Shown: positions 8,562-18,252, numbered from the stretch's first letter. The stretch is DNA of 63,094 nt from an uncultured Lachnospiraceae bacterium (GCA_934418125.1 CAKRWT010000011.1:1-63094); one strand, 5' to 3'. The notes: generated from the letters alone by a model not told the origin. Translations and numbers: made by a program.

Positions 8562-9281
8562 CTACTTCAGATACTTCATATAGGCTTTCGCAAAATCCGG
8601 ATAGCGGTATTTGGACATCATCAGTTCTTCCTTTCCCTGCAGCGTGACGGAGGTTCTGTCATACTTTACCAGATATGCCATATTTACAAGATATCCTTTA
8701 TGAATCCGGAAAAAATTCCCCGGCAGTTTCTGTTCCAGTTCACTCATGGTGCCATAATATTCCAGCTTCCTGCCATCCTTAAAATGAACAATGTTCTTGC
8801 GGTTGCAGCTCTCCACATATTTTATCTCACTGGGAGCTACCATATAATACTCCCCTGCACTTTTGATTTTGATAACACTCTCTTTGTCTGCCCGGCTGTT
8901 TACAAACTGTCTTGCCCTCTCATAGACACGGCGCAGACTCTCCTCCTGCACCGGCTTGGTCAGAAAGTCAAAGGCACTGACCGAAAAAGCTTTCCCCATA
9001 TATTCCTGATAACCGGTAACAAAAATAATAAGGGGCAGACTTCCAAAAGGCAGCACCTTATCGGCTGCCTGTCTGTCCCTTAACCGCTCTACAAATTCCA
9101 TGCCATTTATCCCCGGCATCTCAATATCCAGAAAAATCACTTCAAACTGCCCTGCGGCAGAAAAGGACAACGCCCTGGCATCCTCCAGTTCGGTTATTTC
9201 ATCCTGATTCCCAAGCTGCCTGATTTTCTGCACCAGGGCACCCCTTACCGCTTTCTCATCATCACAAACTGCTATTTTCAT
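8562..9281 (-). CDS. LytTR-family response regulator
   Basis: A 239-residue regulator. The N-terminal receiver domain has the acidic pair CDDE (residues 6-9), the phospho-acceptor Asp52 in IFLDIEMPGINGMEF, and the conserved KPV near residue 110. The C-terminal LytTR DNA-binding domain (about residues 140-239) has YVESCNRKN and FRIHKGYLVN. AGGGG precedes the ATG. It is the partner of the downstream AgrC-type kinase. LytTR proteins bind paired direct repeats about 21 bases apart, and such a pair lies just upstream at 9333-9368, so the operon is probably autoregulated. Confidence 0.92.
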   Translation of the reverse strand: MKIAVCDDEKAVRGALVQKIRQLGNQDEITELEDARALSFSAAGQFEVIFLDIEMPGINGMEFVERLRDRQAADKVLPFGSLPLIIFVTGYQEYMGKAFSVSAFDFLTKPVQEESLRRVYERARQFVNSRADKESVIKIKSAGEYYMVAPSEIKYVESCNRKNIVHFKDGRKLEYYGTMSELEQKLPGNFFRIHKGYLVNMAYLVKYDRTSVTLQGKEELMMSKYRYPDFAKAYMKYLK

Positions 9282-9332
9282 GCTTTAACCCCTTAATTTT
9301 CATCGGTTTTCCGCGACAGAATCTGAATGGTA

Positions 9333-9368
9333 CGTCACAAGTGGACTGATTTTCGTCATATATGGACT
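9333..9368 (-). promoter_or_regulatory. Candidate LytTR operator, direct repeat with 21-base period
   Basis: Two 15-base copies lie exactly 21 bases apart: CGTCACAAGTGGACT (9333-9347) and CGTCATATATGGACT (9354-9368). They match at 11 of 15 positions. The spacing is typical of LytTR regulator sites, and the pair sits 52 bases upstream of the LytTR regulator gene, overlapping the last bases of pdxR. Confidence 0.55.
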
Positions 9369-10761
9369 ACTGTAACACCCGCCAGATTTCCTCGCAGGCA
9401 GCCTCCACCTTTTCCACGTTCAGGTTAGAATAATTTACTAAAAACAAATGGGATACCTCATTTCTGGTAAAAAAGTATTCCGATAAGGCATTGACCCGAA
9501 TCCCCCGCTTTTCCAACTGGCTGCTGATATAACAGTCTGTCCTGTCCGTCTTTAACTTCAGAATAAAATGCAGTCCGGAATCACTCTCAATGATTTCACA
9601 TCTATTCTGTAGTCTGCTTTTTTCAATGGCACTGATGACCTTCTTGCGCTGCCGGCTATAATAAAGCCGCATCCGGTTGATATGCTTTTCAAAAAATCCC
9701 TGCCGGATAAAATCTGCCAGCGCATACTGCTCAAAATTGGATACCGTACAGGCATAGAAAGAAAGCCTCTCATAAAACTGGTTCGCCAGATGTACCGGCA
9801 GCACCATATAACTGATACGGATAGTCGGTGTCAGGGATTTGGAAAAAGTATTGATATAGATGACCTTCTCGCAGGCATCTATACTAAACAAAGTCGGAAT
9901 CGGTCTTCCATTTGCCCGGAATTCACTATCATAATCATCTTCAATAATATATCTGCCATCTTTTTCATTTGCCCAGGCTAGCACCTCATAGCGCCTGTTT
10001 GCCGGCATGGTAATTCCAGTTGGGAAATGATGGTTTGGACTGATATGGGCAATATCCGCACCGGAGTTCTGCAAACCACTTATGGTAATTCCCATTTCAT
10101 CAATATTGGCAAATCCACATGCAATATGATACTTTTCATAGATTTGCACAATCTTTCGGTACCCCGGATTCTCAATACAATACCGCTTGTCCGCACCTAT
10201 AAGCTGCCCCAGCAATCCATACAGATATTCTGTTCCGGCTCCTACCACTATCTGGTTTGGGTCTACCAACATTCCGCGAAAAGATTTCAAATGTTCTGCT
10301 ATGGCTTCCCGCAATTCCAGCTTTCCACCGGTAGGCGATATTTCCATCAGTTCTCTGCTTTTATTGGAAATCGTCTCTCTGAGAATCTTCGCCCAGACTG
10401 AAAAGGGGAAGTTCTCCGGTGCCATCCGGTTATTCGATAAGTCCACGACATATCCCGCTTTTTTCTCCGGTACGTTAATATTTAAGGAAATACTGGTTTC
10501 CTTCTGCACCTTCGTCATACCCTCCAGGCTTGCTACATAATATCCCTTCTTAGGAATCGTGTAAATATACCCTTCACTGATTAACTGGTCATACGCATTC
10601 TGAATCGTAATGGTACTAATGCCATTATTGTTAGCAAAGGAACGCTTGGATGGAAGTTTCTCTCCCGGCTGCAGATTTCCGGCTATAATATCCGCTTTTA
10701 TGCATTTATAGATATATTCGTATAAAGGTCCTTCTACTTTTTCAAACTTGTACGTTAACAT
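9367..10761 (-). CDS. pdxR: MocR/GntR-aminotransferase fusion regulator of vitamin B6 synthesis
   Basis: A 464-residue MocR-type regulator. A GntR winged helix covers about residues 1-75 (PLYEYIYKCIKADIIAGNLQ, then LPSKRSFANNNGISTITIQN), followed by a fold-type I aminotransferase domain. Within it, PNHHFPTG, IEDDYDSEF and the cofactor lysine in NTFSKSLTPTIRISYM are visible. Divergent placement from pdxST, with 108 bases between, is the classic PdxR arrangement. PdxR senses pyridoxal phosphate and activates pdxST in related Gram-positives. The gene symbol rests on this context as well as on the domain pair. Confidence 0.85.
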   Translation of the reverse strand: MLTYKFEKVEGPLYEYIYKCIKADIIAGNLQPGEKLPSKRSFANNNGISTITIQNAYDQLISEGYIYTIPKKGYYVASLEGMTKVQKETSISLNINVPEKKAGYVVDLSNNRMAPENFPFSVWAKILRETISNKSRELMEISPTGGKLELREAIAEHLKSFRGMLVDPNQIVVGAGTEYLYGLLGQLIGADKRYCIENPGYRKIVQIYEKYHIACGFANIDEMGITISGLQNSGADIAHISPNHHFPTGITMPANRRYEVLAWANEKDGRYIIEDDYDSEFRANGRPIPTLFSIDACEKVIYINTFSKSLTPTIRISYMVLPVHLANQFYERLSFYACTVSNFEQYALADFIRQGFFEKHINRMRLYYSRQRKKVISAIEKSRLQNRCEIIESDSGLHFILKLKTDRTDCYISSQLEKRGIRVNALSEYFFTRNEVSHLFLVNYSNLNVEKVEAACEEIWRVLQ

Positions 10762-10869
10762 TTCATTTTATCCATTCTGACATCTATTATTATTGTGTTT
10801 TGAGTATTTTCTTATAACCAGTTTTATTATAATATGGTGCCTAACAAAACGCAAGGAGGTTCTATCAGA
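10762..10869. promoter_or_regulatory. pdxR-pdxST divergent control region
   Basis: AT-rich divergent region. A plus-strand TATAAT at 10828-10833 and an AAGGAGG ten bases before the pdxS ATG are clear. No good -35 sits 17 bases upstream of the TATAAT, which would suit an activator-dependent (PdxR) promoter. I could not delimit the operator repeats. Confidence 0.4.
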
Positions 10870-11745
10870 ATGAATCAATCACAGTATGAATTAAATAAAG
10901 GTCTGGCACAGATGTTAAAAGGCGGCGTTATCATGGACGTTACCACTCCTGAGCAGGCTAAAATCGCAGAACAGGCTGGTGCCTGCGCCGTTATGGCACT
11001 GGAAAGAATCCCCGCTGATATCCGTGCAGCAGGCGGTGTCTCCCGTATGAGCGACCCGAAAATGATTAAGGGAATCCAGGAAGCCGTCAGCATCCCGGTT
11101 ATGGCAAAATGCCGTATCGGACACTTTGTAGAAGCACAGATTCTGCAAGCAATTGAAATCGACTATATCGACGAGTCCGAGGTTCTCTCCCCGGCAGATG
11201 ACATATACCATATTGATAAGACCGCTTTCCAAGTACCTTTCGTATGCGGTGCCAGAGATTTAGGCGAAGCGTTAAGAAGAATCAACGAAGGTGCTTCCAT
11301 GATTCGTACCAAAGGGGAACCCGGTACTGGCGATATCGTTCAGGCAGTCCGCCACATGCGCAAGATGAACGCAGAAATCCGTAAAATCATTTCCATGCAG
11401 AAGGATGAGCTCTTTGAAGAAGCCAAACAGCTCCAGGTTCCTTATGATTTAGTACTGTATGTCCATGAAAACGGCAAACTCCCTGTTGTCAACTTCGCTG
11501 CCGGCGGTGTTGCTACTCCTGCCGATGCTGCCCTGATGATGCAGTTAGGTGCAGAAGGTGTCTTCGTAGGCTCCGGTATCTTTAAGTCCGGCGACCCTGC
11601 CAAACGTGCTTCTGCTATCGTACAGGCAGTTACCAATTATACCGATGCCGCCCTGATTGCCAAGCTTTCTGAAGACTTAGGCGAAGCCATGGTTGGTATC
11701 AATGCCAACGAAATCGAATTGATTATGGAAGAACGAGGTAAATAA
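10870..11745 (+). CDS. pdxS: Pyridoxal 5'-phosphate synthase lyase subunit
   Basis: Synthase subunit of the DXP-independent vitamin B6 pathway. It condenses ribose 5-phosphate, glyceraldehyde 3-phosphate and ammonia into PLP in a dodecamer with PdxT. The 291 residues equal the family length. The Schiff-base lysine is Lys80 in [14 protein letters not shown], the second lysine lies in [11 protein letters not shown], and the N-terminal aspartate lies in [11 protein letters not shown]. The start is placed at 10870 because AAGGAGG lies ten bases upstream; an in-frame ATG further back has no binding site. pdxT follows after two bases. Confidence 0.97.
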   Translation: MNQSQYELNKGLAQMLKGGVIMDVTTPEQAKIAEQAGACAVMALERIPADIRAAGGVSRMSDPKMIKGIQEAVSIPVMAKCRIGHFVEAQILQAIEIDYIDESEVLSPADDIYHIDKTAFQVPFVCGARDLGEALRRINEGASMIRTKGEPGTGDIVQAVRHMRKMNAEIRKIISMQKDELFEEAKQLQVPYDLVLYVHENGKLPVVNFAAGGVATPADAALMMQLGAEGVFVGSGIFKSGDPAKRASAIVQAVTNYTDAALIAKLSEDLGEAMVGINANEIELIMEERGK

Positions 11746-11747
11746 GC

Positions 11748-12305
11748 ATGAAAATAGGTGTACTTGCGGTACAAGGTGCTTTTATTGAACACGAGAATAT
11801 CCTGACAAAAGCAGGCGCATCCTGTGTGGAAATACGACAGAAATCTGACCTTGCCGGTATTGACGGTATCGTGCTCCCCGGTGGGGAAAGTACTGTACAG
11901 GGGCAGCTTCTGCGGAAGCTTGATTTGTTAGATCCCATTAAAGAGCGAATCATCGACGGACTTCCCACTCTGGGCACCTGTGCCGGACTGATTCTTATGG
12001 CAAGCCGGATTGAAAATGACCAGCAGGTACACCTTGGCACTTTTCCTGTGACCGTAAAAAGGAACGCCTATGGCAGACAGCTTTCCAGCTTTGTCACAGA
12101 CGCTCCTATGCAGCACTTTGGAACCTTCCCTATGGTTTTCATCCGTGCACCTTATATCGCACAGGCAGGCGAAAACGTAGAGATTCTGGCTACCGTGGAA
12201 GACCGGATTGTGGCTGCCAGATATGGCAGCCAGATAGGACTTGCCTTCCATCCGGAATTATCCACCGATGCCCGAATCCATGAGTTTTTCTTATCACTTT
12301 GTTAA
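11748..12305 (+). CDS. pdxT: Pyridoxal 5'-phosphate synthase glutaminase subunit
   Basis: Class I glutaminase that supplies ammonia to PdxS. It is 185 residues, the normal length. Family signatures are the start MKIGVLAVQGAFIEH, the LPGGEST loop, the nucleophile Cys78 in LGTCAGLIL, and the His/Glu pair in FHPELS. Stop and start are separated by two bases from pdxS, showing translational coupling. It converges on pepT; the 33 bases between the stops show no strong terminator. Confidence 0.97.
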   Translation: MKIGVLAVQGAFIEHENILTKAGASCVEIRQKSDLAGIDGIVLPGGESTVQGQLLRKLDLLDPIKERIIDGLPTLGTCAGLILMASRIENDQQVHLGTFPVTVKRNAYGRQLSSFVTDAPMQHFGTFPMVFIRAPYIAQAGENVEILATVEDRIVAARYGSQIGLAFHPELSTDARIHEFFLSLC

Positions 12306-12338
12306 TCCGTGTCATAATCGAGTAGGATGCTAAGAAAT

Positions 12339-13568
12339 CTATTTCGCTGTTTTGGCATAGATTTTAAGTAACTCCAGAAGTACCTGTGTGGCATGTTCCA
12401 TTCCTTCTACGGTACAGTGTTCAAATACACTGTGGAACAGGTAGCCGCCTGCGCCGATATTCGGGCATGGCAGTCCTTCAAAGGAAAGCCTTGCCCCGTC
12501 CGTACCGCCACGGATAGGCTCTATCACAGGCTCCATGCCGATATTCTGAATGGCTGCTTTGAGATTTTCTACAATAGCAGGGTCTTTCTCAATGACTTCT
12601 GCCATATTGTAATAATTATCCTTAATCTCCACCTCAACCATTGCTTTCTCTCTGCCGATTTCTGCATTCATCTTCTTGGCAAGGTCTTTCATGTATTTCT
12701 TTCTGGCTTTGAAATGTTTCTTGTCAAATTCCCGGATTAAATATTCTGCCTTGGCATGCTCCACATCTGCAAAGATATATAACAGGTGATAGAATCCTTC
12801 CCTTCCCTCGGTTTTCTCCGGTACTTCCCCTTTCGGTAACCGGTTCTGGAATTCACACAACAGGCTGCCGGCATTTATCATGACTCCCTTGGCAGAACCA
12901 GGATGGGCATCCTCTCCATAGGTATAGACTGTGGCATGGGCTGCATTAAAGTTCTCACATTCAATTACCCACTCTGCGCCACCATCTACCGTAACCGCAT
13001 AGTCTGCACCGAATTTTTCCAAATCAAAATGGTCTACTCCGCAGCCTATCTCCTCATCCGGCGTAAAGGCAACACACAATTTACCGTGCGGAATCTTCTC
13101 CATCTGAATCCGTTCACACAGATTCATAATCGAAGCCACCCCTGCCTTGTCATCAGCACCCAGAATGGTAGTTCCGTCTGATACGATTAACGTTCTGCCT
13201 TTTAACTTAGGTAAATCCGGGTTTAAAGCCACGGTCAGTTCTTTGCCGCTTGCCAGAGTCACCATACCACCATCATAATTTTCAATTACGGTTGGCTTAA
13301 TATTTTCACCACGCATAACGGTGTCCATGTGGGCAATACAGCCAAAGCCAGGTGCATTTTCATAGCCCTTGGTTGCTGCAAAGTGCGCATAAACAACACA
13401 GGTATCAGATACCTCCACGTCCGTTGCACCTAACTGCTTTAATTCCTCCTCCAGCACATGTGCCAGATTCCATTGTTCTTCTGTGGAAGGGGACTTTCCC
13501 CCTTCGCCGTTATCCTCTGACTCCGTATTGATTGCGATGTACTTTAAAAATCGTTCTTTTACGCTCAT
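12339..13568 (-). CDS. pepT: Peptidase T (tripeptide aminopeptidase)
   Basis: Zinc aminopeptidase of family M20B that removes N-terminal residues from tripeptides in the cytoplasm. It is 409 residues, typical. Metal-site motifs are IAHMDT (first His/Asp), LGADDKAG, TPDEEIGCG and, near the end, LFHSVFEHC; the catalytic Glu lies in DEEIG. PIRGGTDGARLSFEGLPCPN is also characteristic. It lies 30 bases after the Xaa-Pro aminopeptidase gene, so peptide degradation genes are grouped at the end of this operon. Confidence 0.95.
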   Translation of the reverse strand: MSVKERFLKYIAINTESEDNGEGGKSPSTEEQWNLAHVLEEELKQLGATDVEVSDTCVVYAHFAATKGYENAPGFGCIAHMDTVMRGENIKPTVIENYDGGMVTLASGKELTVALNPDLPKLKGRTLIVSDGTTILGADDKAGVASIMNLCERIQMEKIPHGKLCVAFTPDEEIGCGVDHFDLEKFGADYAVTVDGGAEWVIECENFNAAHATVYTYGEDAHPGSAKGVMINAGSLLCEFQNRLPKGEVPEKTEGREGFYHLLYIFADVEHAKAEYLIREFDKKHFKARKKYMKDLAKKMNAEIGREKAMVEVEIKDNYYNMAEVIEKDPAIVENLKAAIQNIGMEPVIEPIRGGTDGARLSFEGLPCPNIGAGGYLFHSVFEHCTVEGMEHATQVLLELLKIYAKTAK

Positions 13569-13598
13569 CCTGCTCTCTCTTTCTGCCTGTTACTTTTC

Positions 13599-15398
13599 TT
13601 ATTTGCTAATCGGTCTGGTCGCCTGTATCAGCCATTCCTTCTCTTTCCCCTCTAAATAAGGTGTAATTGCCTCCCTTACCTTTTCATGGTAAGCATTGAG
13701 AAGTTCTACCTCCCGGTCTGTCATAAGGGACGGTTCTATCGCTTCTAAGTCAAATGGCACCATCGTCAATGGTTCCAGATACATAAACTGACCATACTCA
13801 TTCTGTTCTCCCTTACGACATAATACCAGATTTTCATGGCGAATGCCAAACTTTCCAGTCAGATAAAGTCCCGGCTCGTTGGAAATAATCATTCCTTCCT
13901 CCAACGGAATATATGGAACGTTGCTGCCCATTCTCCAACGGAAATTCTGCGGTCCTTCATGTACGCTGAGAATATAACCGACTCCATGTCCCGTACCATG
14001 GTTGTAATCCAACCCATTTTCCCAGAGTGGTTCCCTGGCAAGGCAGTCCAGATTCTGTCCACAGACACCATGCAGGAATCTGGCAGCCCCCAGATTCAAG
14101 TGTCCCCGCAGGACAATCGTATACGCTCTCTTTTCTTCCTCTGTCAAAGTACCAAGGGCAATGGTTCTTGTAATATCTGTTGTTCCCTCTTTATAATGTC
14201 CACCGGTATCTGCCAGGCAAAAGCCGGATGGCTGCATCGGAATATCCGTCTCCGGTGTGGGGTCATAATGAACAATCGCTCCATGGGCTCCATAGGCAAT
14301 AATCGGGTCAAAGCTGGCACCCAGATAGCCTTCCTGCATAGCTCGGAACTCTTCCAGCTTTGCAGCCGCCTCCAGTTCTGTTACGCCCTCTTTGGTTGTT
14401 ACCTGCTTCTTTAACCAGTAGAGGAAACGAGTTACTGCCACACCATCTTTTCTGTGTGCTTCCTTCATGTAACGCATCTCTTCCGGTGTCTTTATGGCTT
14501 TCATCAGTTCAATCGGACTGGCACTGTCTATCTGCCCTACGCCTTCCGGAATACAGTCTATCAGTCTTTCACTGACTCTGCCTTTGTCTGCCCAGACAGT
14601 CTTTCCATCCGCCAGCTTTGTAAGCAGGCTGTCAACCTGTTCATAGTCTTCTATTTCCACGCCTGCCGCATGCAGCTTCTCTTTTATCGGTGCAGATAAA
14701 ATCTCTTCGTGTACACACAGTACCGCCTTGTCCGTTTCGATTATCATATAAGAAAGAAATACCGGTGTATTCTTCACATCATCTCCACGCAGATTTAACA
14801 GCCACGCAATTTCATCCAATGCCGTAAGCAACAGATAGTCAGCACCGGCTTCTTTCATTTTCTCTCTGACCGCAGTCATCTTCTCTTCTCTGCTTAGCCC
14901 TGCATAAGTAACTTCCAGTTCCCATACCGGCTTTTGGGAAATAGCAGGACGGTCTTTCCAGATGAAATCTACCAAATCCTCCTTACCATAAAAGCCAGGT
15001 TTCTTTGCTTTCGCCTTTCTTTCCAGTTCCTCTACAAATCGTGCGGTCACAGTTCTGCCATCAAACCCGATAACTCCCTGTACCGGAAGGTTCTGTGCCA
15101 GATATTCCGCTATGGTTGGCACTCCCGGCTGTCCCATCTTCATCAGGGTAATGGTGCTGTTTTTTAATTGCTCCCCTGCCTGCAGGAAATATCTTCCATC
15201 CGTCCATAAGGCTGCTTCCTCTTCCATAACCACCAAAGTTCCTGCTGAACCGGTAAATCCTGACAGATAAGCCCTTTCCTTAAAGTATTCCCCTACATAC
15301 TCGGAGCTGTGGAAATCATCCGTTGGGATAATATAGGCATCTATTTTTCTTGCTTTCATCAGCTCCCGTAGCTGCTGTAATTTCTCCTCTGTTTTCAT
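13599..15398 (-). CDS. Xaa-Pro aminopeptidase (M24B family, long form)
   Basis: A 599-residue aminopeptidase P-like metalloenzyme releasing N-terminal residues next to proline. It has two creatinase-like N-terminal domains (about 1-310) and a C-terminal pita-bread catalytic domain (about 310-540). The metal ligands lie in LADTGGHYKEGTTDITRTIA, NHGTGHGVGYILSVHEGP and IISNEPGLY, followed by a short C-terminal extension. The three-domain length matches the eukaryote-like long form found in Clostridia. GGAGAGGAAG precedes the ATG. It sits 19 bases after a small unknown gene and 30 before pepT. Confidence 0.93.
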   Translation of the reverse strand: MKTEEKLQQLRELMKARKIDAYIIPTDDFHSSEYVGEYFKERAYLSGFTGSAGTLVVMEEEAALWTDGRYFLQAGEQLKNSTITLMKMGQPGVPTIAEYLAQNLPVQGVIGFDGRTVTARFVEELERKAKAKKPGFYGKEDLVDFIWKDRPAISQKPVWELEVTYAGLSREEKMTAVREKMKEAGADYLLLTALDEIAWLLNLRGDDVKNTPVFLSYMIIETDKAVLCVHEEILSAPIKEKLHAAGVEIEDYEQVDSLLTKLADGKTVWADKGRVSERLIDCIPEGVGQIDSASPIELMKAIKTPEEMRYMKEAHRKDGVAVTRFLYWLKKQVTTKEGVTELEAAAKLEEFRAMQEGYLGASFDPIIAYGAHGAIVHYDPTPETDIPMQPSGFCLADTGGHYKEGTTDITRTIALGTLTEEEKRAYTIVLRGHLNLGAARFLHGVCGQNLDCLAREPLWENGLDYNHGTGHGVGYILSVHEGPQNFRWRMGSNVPYIPLEEGMIISNEPGLYLTGKFGIRHENLVLCRKGEQNEYGQFMYLEPLTMVPFDLEAIEPSLMTDREVELLNAYHEKVREAITPYLEGKEKEWLIQATRPISK

Positions 15399-15417
15399 CG
15401 CTTACTTCCTCTCCGTT

Positions 15418-15651
15418 CTATTTTTCTGTATCTGCATTAAAAGCATTTCCGCAGGCAAAAGGACTGCCAATATCGCATCTACCATGGTGATGCTGCTTTC
15501 TGGTCTCTCCCTCTGCCAGTTCTTCCGACATGTTGATTTTCAGTCTGCTCTCACCGGACTGTGCAAAACCGTCCAACATTCTGACCAAGTCATCAATCTC
15601 CTTTTCTTCCTTCGCATTCAAATCCATATCAAATTCTATATCATTCGCCAT
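15418..15651 (-). CDS. Small His/Cys-containing hypothetical protein (77 aa)
   Basis: An acidic 77-residue protein starting MANDIEFDMDLNAKEEKEID. The C-terminal part contains RKQHHHGRCDIGSPFACGNA, a His cluster followed by two cysteines that could bind metal. A GAGG lies nine bases before ATG. The start overlaps the end of the MATE gene by 11 bases and the stop is 19 bases from the aminopeptidase start, so it is translationally embedded in the operon. I recognise it only as a type of short conserved Lachnospiraceae protein; function unknown. Confidence 0.75.
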   Translation of the reverse strand: MANDIEFDMDLNAKEEKEIDDLVRMLDGFAQSGESRLKINMSEELAEGETRKQHHHGRCDIGSPFACGNAFNADTEK

Positions 15652-17026
15652 CTTCTCTTACCTCGCTTCTATTTTTCTTCCCCCGGATGAACGGATTCCT
15701 CCAGAAGGACAACACCAGTTCCACCACCATAAAGCACCAGATAACCGGCTCACAGAACACCACCGCCAGATACTGATACCTGGGGATAAATAAGATTACA
15801 AACAAAATCTTACCCACTAACTCAATCACACTGGAAAGTACCGGCAAAATCTTGGCTCCAATTGCCTGCAGGGCACTTCTGGTACAGATAAGTATTTCCA
15901 GAATCATAAGACTGGGCGCCACCACCCGAAGGTATAATGCACCATTTTCCAATACCACTGCTTCTGAGGAACCTGACAATAACCTTACCATCGCCGGTGC
16001 CAGAAATAGCATCAGCACCGTGACTGCCACAGACATAACCACACCGCTCAAATACGCACACTTCATGCCGCTTCGGATACGCTCCCGCTTTCCTGCGCCG
16101 TAATTTTGCGACACATAAGTACTCATGGTCTGGCTCATTGCCAGGAATGGCATGGACAGGAACGAAAACAATTTTCGCGCCGCAGTATGTCCCGCAATAA
16201 CCAGGTATCCCAGATTGTTGATACCGGACTGCAAAATGGCTGTTCCGGCATTGACAATACAGTTCATAAATCCCATCGATAAGCCCTGGGCTATCATTTC
16301 TTTATACAAATCGGCATCGGCTGCAAAGTGTTCCTTTGCCGGGATAAGCCACTTTGTTTTCCGGATAATATAAATCACACATAAGACAACCGACACCGCC
16401 TGGGAAATGACCGTAGCAACGGCTGCTCCCCGGATTCCCATGTCAAACCCTACTATGAGTAAAATATCCAGTCCAATATTTAGTATGGAAGAAACCATCA
16501 AAAATATAAGGGGCATCACACTGTTTCCTACCGCCCGTAAGATACCCGATAATAAATTATAGGCAAACATTACGATAACAAACAACATAATCGTTGAAAT
16601 ATAAGCGTAAGCATCTTCGATAATCTCTTCCGGTGTATGTAGTACCTGTAAGAACGGATACAGGATAAACCGCGCCAACACGGTAATCAATACAGACAGT
16701 ACGATACCGATTACCAGTGACGAAGCCACAGACTTCTTTAACTGTTTCTCGTCCCGGCAGCCAAAGCTTCTCGCCGTGACAATCGTCAGTCCATTTCCTA
16801 CTCCCAGGGCAAAGCCGATAATCAAATCATAGATTGCCGTGGCAGAACCCATTGCCGCCAGTGCCGTGTCCCCCAACGTATGTCCTATGATAATCGTATC
16901 CATCGTATTGTATAACTGCTGAAACACATTGGATAGAAACAGTGGTATGGCAAAAGTTACAATGGTTTTAAAAACAGATCCCTCCGTTAAATCCAAATTC
17001 GCTCTTTTGCCCAATATTCCTTTCAT
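15641..17026 (-). CDS. MATE family efflux transporter
   Basis: A 461-residue integral membrane antiporter with 12 predicted helices in two halves. It starts MKGILGKRANLDLTEGSVFK, and the first half contains PLFLSNVFQQLYNTMDTIII, typical of the DinF/NorM superfamily as seen in Clostridia. AGGA precedes the ATG. It is the second gene of the run that starts with the RsmH-like methyltransferase (36-base gap). Substrate unknown; family members export cationic drugs or metabolites against sodium or protons. Confidence 0.9.
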   Translation of the reverse strand: MKGILGKRANLDLTEGSVFKTIVTFAIPLFLSNVFQQLYNTMDTIIIGHTLGDTALAAMGSATAIYDLIIGFALGVGNGLTIVTARSFGCRDEKQLKKSVASSLVIGIVLSVLITVLARFILYPFLQVLHTPEEIIEDAYAYISTIMLFVIVMFAYNLLSGILRAVGNSVMPLIFLMVSSILNIGLDILLIVGFDMGIRGAAVATVISQAVSVVLCVIYIIRKTKWLIPAKEHFAADADLYKEMIAQGLSMGFMNCIVNAGTAILQSGINNLGYLVIAGHTAARKLFSFLSMPFLAMSQTMSTYVSQNYGAGKRERIRSGMKCAYLSGVVMSVAVTVLMLFLAPAMVRLLSGSSEAVVLENGALYLRVVAPSLMILEILICTRSALQAIGAKILPVLSSVIELVGKILFVILFIPRYQYLAVVFCEPVIWCFMVVELVLSFWRNPFIRGKKNRSEVREDGE

Positions 17027-17062
17027 CTCATGTTCCTCACTTACTTATCCATTCTTCTCTGT

Positions 17063-18121
17063 TTATGCACGAATCGCCCAGCGCATCTTCGTGGAACGCG
17101 CCCTGCCATTCTGAAAACACTCCTCCGCAGAGGGACGAATCACGTCTTTTGCAATCTCCTGAAAAATTCCTTCTTTGTAATAACGGTTAAAGGCTTTCTT
17201 AACCAGTCTGTCCTCTCCGGAATGGAAGGTCAGAATCGCAACTCTTCCTCCACTTGCCAGCACATCCGGCAAGGCTTCCAGAAAGGCTTCCAACACCTCA
17301 AACTCACTGTTCACATCAATCCGCAGTGCCTGAAAAGTTCTCTGACAGGTTTTCTTTACAATATCCTTCTTTTCCTTATCCTCCGGCAGGAACCGCAGCG
17401 CACTTTCTATCGTCTCCCGTAAATCGGTGGTTGTCTCTATCTTCTTACCACCACGAAGCCTCTTTACGATTTCTGCCGCTATCTTATCCGCATAAGGCTC
17501 GTCTGCATTCTCGATTAACATGCCTTCTATTTCTTCCCTGGAAAGTTCTTTTAACCGCTCTGCTGCCGAAACACCCTTTTCCGGATTCAGGCGCAGGTCA
17601 AGCGGTCCGTGCAGCTTATAGGAAAAGCCCCTCTCCGGATTATCTATCTGCATGGAAGAAACACCCAAATCTGCCATCATAAAATCAAAAGGACCATAAG
17701 ACTCCCCAATCTTACTCAGGTTTGCAAAATTTTCCTGAATAATAGTCAGGATTTCTTCTCCGTAGCCGGCTGTCTTCAGTCGTTCCTTCGTCTTTACAAT
17801 TTCAATCGGATCCACATCTAACGCATACATGTGTCCCTCACCCTGTAGACATTCTAACATCTTACGGGTATGCCCACCATAGCCAAGCGTGGCATCTAAG
17901 CCCTTCTGTCCCGGCTGAATCTGTAGAAAGTCCAGTATTTCCTTTACACAGATAGAAATATGCATCCCCGCCGGTGTACTGCCCTTCTTTATAACTTTCT
18001 CTATCGTTTCTGCATACTTTTCCGGCTGATGCTCCTTATATTTCTCCTCAAAGGTTCTGGGATGCGTTCCCTTGTATCTGACTCTTCTTTTATGTGGAAT
18101 GTTTTTGCTTTCTTCTGTCAT
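17063..18121 (-). CDS. RsmH-like 16S rRNA (cytosine-N4) methyltransferase, second-copy type
   Basis: SAM-dependent methyltransferase of the MraW/RsmH family, which methylates C1402 of 16S rRNA. Motifs include GLDATLGYGGHTRKMLE (SAM site), MMADLGVSSMQIDNPERGFS, QALRIDVNSE and LTFHSGEDRLVK. It carries a basic N-terminal extension of about 55 residues (HKRRVRYKGTHPRTFEEKYK) before the catalytic domain and is not in a division/cell-wall cluster. It is probably the extra RsmH-like copy of Lachnospiraceae rather than the canonical gene. I chose the start at 18121 (352 aa) because AAGAGGA lies just upstream; an ATG at 18136 has no binding site. A TATAAT lies immediately upstream. Confidence 0.85.
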   Translation of the reverse strand: MTEESKNIPHKRRVRYKGTHPRTFEEKYKEHQPEKYAETIEKVIKKGSTPAGMHISICVKEILDFLQIQPGQKGLDATLGYGGHTRKMLECLQGEGHMYALDVDPIEIVKTKERLKTAGYGEEILTIIQENFANLSKIGESYGPFDFMMADLGVSSMQIDNPERGFSYKLHGPLDLRLNPEKGVSAAERLKELSREEIEGMLIENADEPYADKIAAEIVKRLRGGKKIETTTDLRETIESALRFLPEDKEKKDIVKKTCQRTFQALRIDVNSEFEVLEAFLEALPDVLASGGRVAILTFHSGEDRLVKKAFNRYYKEGIFQEIAKDVIRPSAEECFQNGRARSTKMRWAIRA

Positions 18122-18252
18122 AATTGTCCTCTTCATTATATCAAACAGATGAGATAATTGTGATATTTATAAATTTCTTGTGATGATATGCTACTGAGCA
18201 GCCTGAAATTCCTACGAAGCCAGTTCCTGATAAGCATTTCTGACAAAAGAAT

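Noticed and set aside
8436..9083. 215-codon plus-strand frame
   Set aside because: Antisense to the AgrC/LytTR pair, with no start signal.
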